A stretch of DNA of 64,000 nucleotides from Limanda limanda (Eukaryota > Chordata > Actinopteri > Pleuronectiformes > Pleuronectidae). Below, piece after piece: positions 40,201 through 49,183 of this stretch. The stretch spans positions 16,031,358-16,095,357 of the forward strand of contig NC_083653.1 in the NCBI RefSeq assembly GCF_963576545.1. The letters are read 5' to 3'. The notes under the pieces were generated by a model. The model ran no database searches. It saw only the letters and a list, made by a program, of their open reading frames with translations, and had not been told where the DNA came from. Position numbers and translations under genes: made by a program. The stretch's first letter is position 1, and each line of letters opens with the position of its first letter.

Positions 40201-41923
40201 TCGGGCCTCGTCCCCGGCGGCTGTGACCGTGCACACCGCGGCGGGCTGCGGGCTCTCCAGCAGCGCGTCCTCGCTCTCCGCTGCACCGGAAGGACGAGAG
40301 AGATTAGGACACGTGTGGGTACAAACACAACAAATCAACCAAAGCCAAGAATTATTCTCCTACAAGGTGAACGTGCTTTAGTTGTGGTGTGACTCGTAGA
40401 AAATACACACGTTTTAATACAGAACATTTTAAACATGAACATTACAGCAGGGCTATGATATATATACTGGACAGAAGATGTTTTAAACTCCATCAATTCA
40501 CATTTAGGCCTATAGTCTATATATGAATAGGGGTTATTGCAACAGTCATTTTTGCAATGACTATTTTCAGCAGCAATACGACAAAAACGACAAATTTTAC
40601 TACACAATTTATTTCACAGTTATTATTTCAAGCAGGTAAAATGTTTTAAGTAGACCTATAATTGTGTTCATGTTGAATACTGGTGCCCTAAAAGGCTGAA
40701 ATAAAATATATGTCTCTTAAGTCCAAGGTACTCTGCACTTATTACTGAATATATACACCATCATATATTAGAAATATAGCTGCATCCGTCCCAGCACAGC
40801 AATGGTTTTCATAATGATTTTCATAATGAAGTCCTTGGGTTTAAATCAGTTTTAATACAGAGAGAACACGTTTAGACACTCCTCTAGAGTTTATGTGTCT
40901 CACTGCTTTTGTTATTTGGGCTGCTCAACACATGGCCTCACCGAGTAATGGAAATTTATGCACATTAGACGTGGGCCTAACGAGCCAAACTGTAACACAG
41001 AGGTAAACCCCCCCAGCCAAGGGGCATTTTACAATTTGCAGCGGATTTTAAAAATCCTAATTCGTCAGGGCCAGTCGGTTTAGCCTCTGCTGCAGACCTC
41101 TCAGGATCCTCGTACCGGGGGGAGTCTCTCTGTCTTTATACGCTGCTAATTGGCGTGTTTATGATTGCAACACAACTCATAAAGTGTCTCACATTAGTCA
41201 CACTCATATTTACAAGAGCAGGGCCGTGATATGATATCACATTTCCACTGTGCGGCTCTGCCCATGTAGCCTGTCCTCGTTTTACTACAGGATCTGCATC
41301 TTTTCAGCCACGATTATTACTGAGGTTTCCATGGGCTGTAAACAGAGGAAAGTGCGCAGGCCGGCTACAAAGAACTGTGCTTCTCATTGTGGAAGGTAAA
41401 TGTGCAAGTTGCTATAAATGCAAGTTTATTTCCCCCTTAAGAATAACAATATGACAACAAATGTGCATGGTCTAATTTGAAAGGTAAGATATAAAAAAAG
41501 CTACAGCTCATATGGGGAAGTTACATAATTTGTTCTAACAGATAGACATTTAAAAAAAATGTTTTTGACCTTTTTAGTGGTTACAACTGATTTGGTAAAG
41601 TTGCCTCATTTAAAGTCAAATTTCAACCAGGTAGCGAACCCATTATAATAACTCTGTTTGCTGTGATTGTTTTTATTTGTTGATGTGTACTCACGGGATC
41701 CGTCACTCGCACACTCGGCCTCGCTGCCCTGCTCCTTGGTGCACGCTCGGTCAGCCCTCGGCCCCGGGCTCCCGGTCAGATCGGAGACATCGGTCCCGTC
41801 CTCGTACCCGGGGGACACGGCCTCGTCCGTCCTGCGTCTCTTCTCCGCTCCGATCAGCGCCTCCACGGAGAAGGCGTGCGCCTTGACGCTCAGCGCGCAC
41901 GGGGAACGCCGCTTCTCTGCCAT
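34253..41923 (-). CDS. tbx18: T-box transcription factor Tbx18 (8 coding exons, 508 aa)
   Basis: Tbx18 is a nuclear T-box DNA-binding repressor of the Tbx15/18/22 group, known in vertebrates for roles in epicardium, sinus venosus/pacemaker, somite polarity and ureter mesenchyme. I joined exons 41695-41923, 40124-40280, 39726-39827, 38104-38275, 37531-37698, 36624-36688, 35189-35283 and 34253-34791. All introns are GT-AG and phases 1, 2, 2, 0, 0, 2, 1 match, giving 1527 nt including the stop. Visible parts: an eh1-like motif FSVEALI at residues 18-24 (Groucho binding in this group), basic KRRR at 28-31, a T-box at about 105-298 ([61 protein letters not shown]), then [19 protein letters not shown] and a tail ending [30 protein letters not shown] and the [17 protein letters not shown] start fit Tbx18 better than Tbx15 (no such N-terminus, LEAIMETYAFWRPPVRTL) or Tbx22. 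It is about 100 residues shorter than mammalian TBX18 (about 607), through shorter N- and C-terminal linkers. The gene looks intact. Confidence 0.95.
34792..35188 (-). other. tbx18: tbx18 intron 7
   Basis: A 397-bp intron between the post-T-box exon and the final exon. Unique, AT-leaning sequence with no recognised element. Confidence 0.8.
35189..35283 (-). CDS. tbx18: tbx18 coding exon 7
   Basis: The acceptor TTCTGCAG| precedes 35283 and the donor CAAG|GTAGAG follows 35189. It encodes [19 protein letters not shown] and [13 protein letters not shown], with the last glycine codon split. This segment just after the T-box separates Tbx18 from Tbx15, so it is the main support for the paralog assignment. 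Confidence 0.93.
35400..35900. promoter_or_regulatory. GC-rich island inside tbx18 intron 6
   Basis: Intron 6 runs 35284-36623, and its part next to exon 7 is GC-rich and CpG-containing, unlike the other introns. It carries CCCAGCATGC at 35417-35426, which matches the core of the ZNF143 motif, and GGCGGCCATCTT at 35457-35468, which matches the YY1 motif. It also has CACCTG and a CCCCCCCGCGGGG run near 35762. It could be an intragenic CpG island, alternative promoter or looping site. No open frame supports a gene here. Confidence 0.45.
36624..36688 (-). CDS. tbx18: tbx18 coding exon 6 (end of T-box)
   Basis: A 65-nt exon with acceptor CCTTTCAG| and donor CG|GTGAGT. It encodes [20 protein letters not shown] followed by N and a split R, the recognition helices of the T-box C-terminal end. 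Confidence 0.94.
36689..37530 (-). other. tbx18: tbx18 intron 5
   Basis: An 842-bp intron carrying a (CA)n microsatellite at 37218-37260. No other recognised feature. Confidence 0.8.
37218..37260. repeat. (CA)n microsatellite in tbx18 intron 5
   Basis: About 18 CA units plus an AACACA end, away from the splice sites. Confidence 0.95.
37531..37698 (-). CDS. tbx18: tbx18 coding exon 5 (T-box)
   Basis: The acceptor TTCAG| and the donor CAACAG|GTAGCA enclose exactly 56 codons. It encodes [20 protein letters not shown], a variable loop [18 protein letters not shown], and [18 protein letters not shown]. The loop differs from the mammalian one, but the DNA-contacting [10 protein letters not shown] stretch is intact. 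Confidence 0.94.
37699..38103 (-). other. tbx18: tbx18 intron 4
   Basis: An AT-rich 405-bp intron with an ATAATAATAATA run near 37949. Nothing else was seen. Confidence 0.8.
38104..38275 (-). CDS. tbx18: tbx18 coding exon 4 (T-box)
   Basis: The acceptor GTGAAG| precedes 38275 and the donor CAT|GTGAGT follows 38104. It encodes [40 protein letters not shown] and [17 protein letters not shown], which is nearly invariant among Tbx15/18 proteins. It ends on a codon boundary. Confidence 0.95.
38276..39725 (-). other. tbx18: tbx18 intron 3
   Basis: A 1450-bp intron. It contains an interspersed fish repeat at 38725-38875 and a complex stretch at about 39540-39620 (CCAATAAAA, CAGCTG, ATTTAAAT) that could be regulatory. 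The open frames here have no recognisable homology. Confidence 0.8.
38725..38875 (+). repeat. dispersed teleost repeat in tbx18 intron 3
   Basis: CCCATATTCACAAATCACAA, TTAACAAGGTGGGACTTCCC and CTGTCCTTAACCCTCAACAA, then GGGGAATAATAAAC, form a familiar fish repeat unit. It lies antisense to tbx18 between exons 3 and 4 and does not touch splice sites. Confidence 0.55.
39726..39827 (-). CDS. tbx18: tbx18 coding exon 3 (T-box)
   Basis: The acceptor TTTTCAG| and the donor AG|GTAAGA bracket 102 nt. The exon encodes [20 protein letters not shown] and [13 protein letters not shown], the core of the T-box beta-barrel. It is in phase 2 on both sides. No long frame covers this small exon; it is supported by homology and splice sites. 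Confidence 0.93.
39828..40123 (-). other. tbx18: tbx18 intron 2
   Basis: A short AT-rich intron (296 bp) with a pyrimidine-rich acceptor. Nothing else was recognised. Confidence 0.8.
40124..40280 (-). CDS. tbx18: tbx18 coding exon 2 (linker and start of T-box)
   Basis: The acceptor GTGCAG| precedes 40280 and the donor CG|GTGAGA follows 40124. The exon joins in phase to exon 1 through a split proline codon. It encodes a short linker of about 27 residues and then the first T-box block [20 protein letters not shown] and ITKAGR. Confidence 0.93.
40281..41694 (-). other. tbx18: tbx18 intron 1, with candidate regulatory block
   Basis: The largest intron (1414 bp). No coding sequence or recognisable mobile repeat was seen. 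The part at about 40920-41390 is complex, non-repetitive sequence rich in homeodomain-type TAAT/ATTA cores, with a 15-bp near-perfect palindrome at 41226-41240. It looks like an intronic enhancer, but this is only inferred. Confidence 0.4.
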
Positions 41924-42300
41924 GTCTCTCTCGGGGGTCACGAGTTTGCAGGGGAGCCAGAAAAGTTCAAAACGGAAAAAAAATAAGAGAATCCACGGGG
42001 ACAGCCTGGAGCTCTGTGCGGGGTCTGCGTGTCTGTCCTCCGGCCGGGACAGCGGAGGGAGCGCGGGGAGCCGGGAGGAGATGTGTCGCTGTCTCCGTTA
42101 CCCGGGAGAGCCGTGCGCACTTTAGGAGAGAGTCAACTACTTGGAGTTTAGAGGAGCGCCGGGGAAGGCGACCTGTCAATCACAGCACCGGGCAGCCAAT
42201 CACAAGTGGTCCCAGCCCCCCGGAACTATCCCCCTGGTCCCGCCCGCTGCGTGGCCCACTCCTGCCGCCTTATGTGGTCAAAGTAGAGCTCGAGGATGAG
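41690..42300 (-). promoter_or_regulatory. tbx18: tbx18 promoter / CpG-rich island
   Basis: The block covering exon 1, the 5' UTR and upstream DNA is clearly GC- and CpG-rich compared with its AT-rich flanks. On the minus strand upstream of the ATG there is a GC box GGGCGGG (42239-42245) and a CCAAT box in inverted form (CCAAT on the + strand at 42196-42200). There is no TATA box at a plausible distance. This is the usual build of a developmental-gene CpG-island promoter. The transcription start cannot be fixed from sequence. Confidence 0.7.
41695..41923 (-). CDS. tbx18: tbx18 coding exon 1
   Basis: Encodes residues 1-76 plus one base of codon 77. The start is the ATG at 41921-41923: it has G at -3 and G at +4, it begins the conserved MAEKRR sequence, and no in-frame ATG lies just upstream. 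The donor reads C|GTGAGT at 41694-41693. The exon holds the eh1-like FSVEALI motif and the basic EKRRR stretch, followed by an acidic, Ser/Gly/Pro-rich linker. It is very GC-rich and lies in the promoter CpG island. Confidence 0.93.
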
Positions 42301-44869
42301 AATGAGAACGTTGCCTCTGTTTGTAGAATTCCTCATTAATGGTTCATAAGTTGAATGTGTTCAAAGCCACCACTGATACAACTTAAAGAGGGTTGTGGAA
42401 GGATGTGCTGTTGGAGGAAATTCTACTTTGAATCGGTGCAGTAACCGAATAACTGTCGTGATATCCAGCCAATTCTTTGAAAATATGCCAAAAGCAGTCA
42501 TGTTTTTAAACGTGCATATGGTCATAATGGAGGCAATTTTGGCAAGGAGGTGCACGAGGAGCATCCTTCTGTGGCATCGTGCACATTTTCACGCATGGAC
42601 CCTACCTGCTTAACACGAGTCCCCGCTGCAGCCGTCATCCTGCAACATGAAGAGTGACCTCGAAATGTGTTCGTGCAGCGATCACCATTAGTCTGGGCGG
42701 TACCAACATATTTAATAGGCTGCTGGTACTCGGCCTACAAGGAAAACGTTATTTTTGTGTAATTTTTTGCTTTTTGTGTATTTTACTGATTGCTAATATG
42801 TGAACTAAATGATGAATGTGTTATCCAAACGTTTTTACGAAACATCTACCATTTCCATGTCAGAATCCCAATATATTTAAACACCATATCCATTCCCCCA
42901 CAACATGATCTCTGCTTTATGATAAAGCAACAAGGAATAAATCATAATCAAATTATTAATACATAAAAAATGTATAATTATACATTTTGACATTATTGAT
43001 GCTACGACTGCATTGAATGTTGTGCTCAAACACATTTCAGCTGTTTCACCGCAATAACACAAATGTTTTTTTTATAGAAAAAAAATCTGAAGCCATGCAA
43101 TGTTGAAAAAGGCCTAAGGAACATTTAGGCTAATGCAAATACATTAGATATAAATAAGATGATAATATATTTGTCATTATAGGCCAATATTCTCTCTGTT
43201 GTTAGTAAGTAATACAGTCTGTAAATACGCCTGCGATAGATCGACCCCAATCCGTTTGAGTCAATAAAAAAAATCTATACATTATGATAAATGTGAATTG
43301 AGGGATGAGCTGGATTTTCCCTCTGTGCACGTTTGGAAATGATCCTGTGCATTTTCATGGCAGCTAAATGACCGTGCGGACTCGGGGAATGCCTGTAGGT
43401 GTGGGTGCGTGCGTGCGTGTGTATAGGCTGTAACACACGGAGGAGGAGAAGCCTTGGTGACCACCTCCTCCACTCAGACCTCTGTGTAAAGCTGAAGGCC
43501 TCTCGTGGTTTGTCCGTCGCCATCGGTTATTGGTGTAAACTCAGTTAGTTTTCAGATCAAAAGACATGTGTTTCCCGTGGGTTTTTAAAAATCCCATATG
43601 TGTTGTTTTAATGACATTTCAGCAATTTATGTTTTACAATGAGCCTACACACCGAGGGCCACTTTTAACACAATTTAATAATATTTTAGTTAATTAGCTT
43701 TATTTCAACACACAATCAATGTGACAAAGGGTGAGTTGAAAACATAATTTTTATCTGGTGTTCCGTCAAATTTTAGAGTTTCAAAAAAATAAATTATTGT
43801 ATGGACCATCATTATCAGATGAAATTAAGATTAAAAAAATCGAATTTATCTGGATTTGTATAATATCAACAAACCCATTTCAAAAGTGTCTCATATGATA
43901 ATATTAATAACAAAAAATGTGTTCTGCAATTAACTAACATACATCAACTAATCAACCAATAATTATCTAATATGGCATTAACATTGATCTGTCATTGCCT
44001 TTTAATCATGTGGATAAATGGCTTCTGCAGCTGAACAAACAGGCCTGTATAACCTCGTAGATATTATTTGGCACTGTTTCATTAATAAAACAATAATAAT
44101 AATAGGAATAGGAATACATATTAATATAATTAACATTATAATCAGCCGTCATCTATAAATACATTTTGGTTGCAGAAACATGCACAGGCTATTTGTGAAT
44201 GACATTTTTATTGTAATTCTCTACTGTCTTCGTTAGCAGGTGCACTGGTCCGTGCATCTTTGAGATCACTGTGCCATCTGCCGTTGGTGTAGCCTCTTTA
44301 ATAAACTAATAATGATTTACTCTGAGTAAATATCAACAACCACAGTGTAACTGTCCGGGAATATTGGTACAGAATGTAAAAATAAAAGAAAATCAATTTG
44401 ACTCGCTAAAATGTTGAAAACTTCAATAATGACTCAATTGTAATTTGCCGCACACAGCCTAGTTCCCTGACTTCTTGAAACAAAATAAGTTGAACGGGCT
44501 CGTGTCCAAGGAAGTCAAAGCCTTTTGCAGCAGCGGGATTGTGGAATAAGTTTATCTGTGAAACACAGAAGCTATTTGTTTTATTTCTTTCTGTTTTTCA
44601 GGCCATGACTCACAGTCTGACTGTGCACATGCATTGGCTGTAAAAAAAAACTAGTGGGAAACTCTGTTGAATGTCTGGCAGCTCGTAATGAAAACAGAAG
44701 AAGCTGAAAACAATTCTCGGGCCTTGAATTTGTTTTATTTATGCCACGTTGTTTCTAACTCTGAAAACCGTAAAGCTCGGCAGAGGCCCGCAGCATTTAT
44801 TATTGCACTGCATTTTTTTAAGTAGCAATTTTTTTAATGTAATTACTGTACACATTTTGCCAGTGCGAG

Positions 44870-45100
44870 CTTCCTATTTCCATTCATGAAACTGCGCGTA
44901 AGATGCTGCATCACTCCAATTGGCTCAAACTCCTGTTTTGATTAATTAATGCGTAATTTAGTCTTCAACCACAAATGGTGGGATATTGAATAATAAAGCA
45001 TAATTCCAATTGGAAAAAATAATTTACTCAAACGATAGGTTCTCCATAAAATTAATTTTGAATCAGCCTTAATGATGCATCCACGTGTGCGCGGTTACCT
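44870..45100. promoter_or_regulatory. candidate upstream regulatory element, AT-rich homeodomain cluster
   Basis: About 3 kb upstream of the tbx18 start. Complex non-repetitive DNA with ATTAATTAAT at 44941-44950, GTAATTTA, two CCAATTGG-like palindromes (CCAATTGG at about 44917 and CCAATTGGAA at about 45006), AACCACAAA (RUNX-type) and TAATGATGCAT. Such motif density in otherwise repeat-rich flank suggests a conserved element. Conservation itself was not tested. Confidence 0.35.
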
Positions 45101-45428
45101 GCGCGTTGACTTTTTTTTTCAACAGCTTTGTTCGTAATTCAACCAATCGGAGACCAGTTCCTCTGAACGAGTGTCGTTTCAAAACTCTCATTTAGTAACA
45201 GTGAAGGAGGCGTAACCCACTGCGCACTGAATAGGCTGTTTATCAAAAACCTTTGACATAATTACCTGGGAGCTTTGAAGGGACGCGGGGCAGGGGAGAA
45301 GTGGCGGTGCAGGGGAGTCTGGGTAATACATTGTTAACAGTTATTTAGCGCGTACTAATGGGCATGTGGATCACTGCCAGGGCTTTTATGGCGGAAGTGG
45401 CATGAAGGGTTGTGTGTATGTGTGTATG

Positions 45429-45676
<248 letters not shown>

Positions 45677-46740
45677 ATAGTGACATTCAATAGTGTTTAA
45701 GTTTGTTTTTTGAGGATTTGAGGATTGATTCCTTTCACAGTTTGATTTGATATTTCCTCAGGCAAACCTGGGGAAATAGATCTAGAGCTGTTTTCAGACT
45801 TGAACTCCAGTGAGAATGTCTGCACTATTGTGTACGGACTTTCTCCGGAGTTTGCACATCATATAATCATTTCACTATAAAGAAACATGCAATGTCCAGC
45901 TTCGTCCATCTGCCTCGCTGCAGATTCAGGAGTCCCTCAGGGCCCCTGCGGGTCGTCCTGGGAGGCTGAATCCCAGCCGGATCCTCCCTATGGCTCCGCT
46001 GGGGAAAATCATAACTTGAACTCCATGCCGATCTGCAGTTGTGCCAGCGCTGCAGAGCAAATGAGAATATCCTGCTTATGCTGGCTGAGAGTCACTCATC
46101 ATCCAAGTGAAGTGACCCCTGCTCCCTTTCATAAAGTTAACCTTCCATTGAAAACCTGGTATTTACTGACATGCTTGATAGAAATTGATGGATCTAAGAC
46201 ATTTATTGAATATTTTTACGAGCCGGTTCTGGTCTTGACGCCGTTTATTCGGGCCTCTTTGCGCCGCGGATGTTATTCAAGTTGAACTCCTGCACTGGCT
46301 GCCATAGCATGTCTTGTACACATGAGTGCATGCACATGCACACTCATGCACAAAGATATACACAGACAGGGAGGGAGACACACAGACGACTCAAGCTCCG
46401 TGCAGCTCTGAGTTACAGCCTGCACTGGACGTTGGATTCATCCTCCTATTCCCTGATAAAAAATGCTTTGCTGAGCCAAGCCAGGTTGTTGCCTGTCATT
46501 CCATGGCCTATATCTCATCCTTATTTTGAAGAGATCAAACTGAAATACATTTAGGATGATTGATTTTACTATTCATTGCAGATATAAGTCTGATCAATGC
46601 AAAGGAGACTTCTCCTCTATCCATAAATGTTAAGATATACTTTCGGTGACGGCTGTAAGTAAAAACTGGAAGAACGGTGGATGCAAAGGAATAGCAGACA
46701 AATGTTATTAGCTTTCATTCAGCCAATATTATGTTTGATA

Positions 46741-46763
46741 AATCAAATAAATAAATAAATAAA
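46741..46763. repeat. (AAAT)n microsatellite
   Basis: AAAT-type units in tandem, about five copies. Confidence 0.85.
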
Positions 46764-47119
46764 ATCGCCAAATGTGCAGGGCATGCCCTTTAAAATTAGA
46801 TATGTATGTGCTAATGTGATCTCTTCACAAAGAAGCCACAGCGTATAGCTACAAAGACACAGGCTGTCCAATATCTGATGATGAAACATATTACTTCACA
46901 AGTCACTTAACAGGTATATACTGTTTCATTGTGGAGAATAAGCAACATTTAAAGAAAGTGAAACTCTTTTTTTCTCTCTCACCACTTTATGAATTTCACG
47001 GATCAAGTATTTCTTGTCACAGTTAACTATTGTGAAGTAAAGTGTTTATAGGAGTCATTAGAGTTAAGGGTTGGCATAGGCAGGATCATTCACCCTCTTT
47101 TACAAGCTTTTAACTCTGC

Positions 47120-47260
47120 ATAGGTGTACACTCAGTTGACAATTTATTAGGTACATCTGGCTGAAACTAATGCAATCCAATAGAAAACTCTACAACAAGT
47201 CATCATTTTGGAGGTTGCAGTTTGTATCACTGAGTGGGACTTCTGTCATCAAGATCCAGT
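47120..47260 (+). repeat. dispersed teleost repeat (TTTATTAGGTAC type)
   Basis: ACACTCAGTTGACAATTTAT and TAGGTACATCTG, then TAATGCAATCCAATAGAAAA, match a very common fish repeat end. It abuts the next repeat at about 47260. Confidence 0.5.
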
Positions 47261-47965
47261 CATTACCCCCTGGGAAATATGTGAAGATGGCAAAGAAAAC
47301 ACCATATCTAACAATGCAAAAGACAATGATAAATCGGCACCAAAAATGAAAATGTTCTTTCCTGATCCATACCACACCCTTTTAACAAGTTGCATGGAAA
47401 TCCGTTCAGTTGTTTGGCGTAATCTTGTATTCAATCCAACAAATATACAAACCAACCATCAGATGAACAAGCAAGCAGGTGTTGTTTTTATGGCTTTCTC
47501 CATCCAGCGAAGAAGAAAAACATTTACTCCTCTCATAAGCCTTGAAACCACATGAAGAGTCGATCTAAGCCGCCTGTGTGTGTGTGTGTGCGTGTGTGTG
47601 TGTGTGCATGAGGTCATTAGAAAGCAGGATTGTGTGCACGAAGGTTTTGATCACCCCCTATTGTTCATTGCCAGACAATTCTTCAATTCACAGGTTAGTG
47701 TGTGTTTGTGTATATGGGTGTGTATATCATTGTGATAATAGCCGCTGTAGTTTCCTTTGATCAGACTGCATAATGAGCAGCTAAAAGCACAGACAATAGA
47801 ACTATGGTTAATTAAGTTCTCAAGATCTCTTCTTCAGAGGTTTCTGTCTCATTCACCCAACATGCGCAAACACTCACGAGTGCATTCATCAAACAAATAT
47901 ACAAACCCACGAACAAACAAACTGACAGGAGTGAAAACATTACCTTAGCAGATGTATAAGAGATA
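47260..47965 (+). repeat. older dispersed repeat split by an insertion
   Basis: The left part (47260-47453) holds CATGGAAATCCGTTCAGTTG and TTTGGCGTAATCTTG and enters a CAAA-rich tail. The right part (47892-47965) continues that tail with ACGAACAAACAAACTGACAG and GAGTGAAAACATTACC, as expected of the same family. The 438 bp between are foreign to it (see the insert at 47454-47891). Confidence 0.55.
47454..47891 (+). mobile_element. duplicated segment, copy A, inserted into older repeat
   Basis: Flanked by a 16-bp direct repeat AACAAATATACAAACC at 47438-47453 and 47892-47907, which looks like a target-site duplication. Over most of its length it is about 95 percent identical by eye to 48721-49183. 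Shared landmarks are AACAAGCAAGCAGGTGTTGT, a (TG)n run, GATAATAGCCGCTGTAGTTT and TTCAGAGGTTTCTGTCTCAT. No coding frame of note. Confidence 0.6.
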
Positions 47966-48583
47966 AAAAGTTGCCTTTATGGTCAAAATAGGTTTTGTTT
48001 AAATTAATAACAGGTCTGTTGATTTTGGGCATGCCCTGGGATGAGGAACCAAAAGGATTACCCAGGGTTGGGTTTTGTATATAAATGAGAACATGTAATG
48101 ATGTCAGGAGTCGTTCCTGCTAATCTCTCCAATGCTTTATGCAGCAGTGTTGTAAATAATTAACTTTGAACTAAGGTCAGCAGAGGTCAAACACTCTGCC
48201 GGTCTGGCTCCGGTCACATGTACCCGAATCAGCAGGAGACACTCTTTCATTTCTCACGCTGGTCTAAAGCTCCATTAATTACAACGCGGAGTCAATATGC
48301 AGAAGTGTAGTATACATTGGTTGGCACTGAACACACTGTAAAACCAGTTCTGTGCCCAGAAGACACTCCACTCTCAGTGTCATCACCTCATCATCTGGGT
48401 GATGTGGAGGTGAAGTGGCAGGGTGGCCTATACTGGCTAAAGCTGCTTGGACTTGGCGGAGTAGACCCGAGCATTACACCCAAGATGCTCTGGGTGAGAA
48501 CGGGCTAAAAATGCCTGTGCGATGTGTTTTATTTTGTGGCACGACAACAAAACAACTTATCTCATTACATCACCTCCTCTTTT

Positions 48584-48598
48584 TTCTCTCTCTCTCTC

Positions 48599-48677
<79 letters not shown>
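48584..48677. repeat. (TC)n microsatellite between the two duplicated segments
   Basis: A TC run with one GC interruption at about 48611. It is directly left of copy B. Confidence 0.95.
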
Positions 48678-48680
<3 letters not shown>

Positions 48681-48720
48681 TTTAAAGACAGAAGGAGGAG
48701 TGGCAGACATGATGGACAGA

Positions 48721-48829
48721 GAACAAGCAAGCAGGTGTTGTTTTAATGGCCTTCTCCATCCAGCGAAGGAGAGGTGAAAACATTTTCTCCTCTCATAACC
48801 CTCGAAACCACATGAAGGGTCGATCTAAG

Positions 48830-48879
<50 letters not shown>

Positions 48880-49183
48880 ATGAGGTCATTAGAAAGCAGG
48901 ATTGTGTGCACGCAGGTTTTGATCACCCCCTATTGTTAACTGCCAGACAATTCCTCAATTCACAGGTGAGTGTGTGTGTTTGTGTACGTGAGTGTGTAGT
49001 CTATCATTGTGATAATAGCCGCTGTAGTTTCCTGTGATCAGACTGCATGATGAGCTGCTAAAAGCACAGACAATAGAACTATGGTTAATTATGTTCTCCA
49101 GATCTCTTCTTCAGAGGTTTCTGTCTCATTCACCCACACCAACATGCAAGCGCACACACTCTCCTAACGAGTGCAAACTCATC
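48721..49183 (+). repeat. duplicated segment, copy B
   Basis: The second copy of the segment, same orientation, about 1.26 kb to the right. No target-site duplication is evident around it, so it may be the source of copy A. It contains a longer (TG)n run at 48831-48878. The part outside the TG run is complex sequence that could be a regulatory element. Confidence 0.6.
48831..48878. repeat. (TG)n microsatellite inside copy B
   Basis: 24 TG units. The matching run in copy A (about 47575-47606) is shorter and interrupted by CG, so the two copies have diverged here. Confidence 0.95.

Noticed and set aside
34253..41923. Tbx15 or Tbx22 as the identity of the T-box gene
   Set aside because: The N-terminus and the segment after the T-box ([22 protein letters not shown]) fit Tbx18. 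Tbx15 has a different segment there, and Tbx22 has a more diverged T-box.
41667..42125. A 152-codon plus-strand frame opposite tbx18 exon 1
   Set aside because: It is the antisense shadow of the GC-rich exon and promoter, where stop codons are rare.
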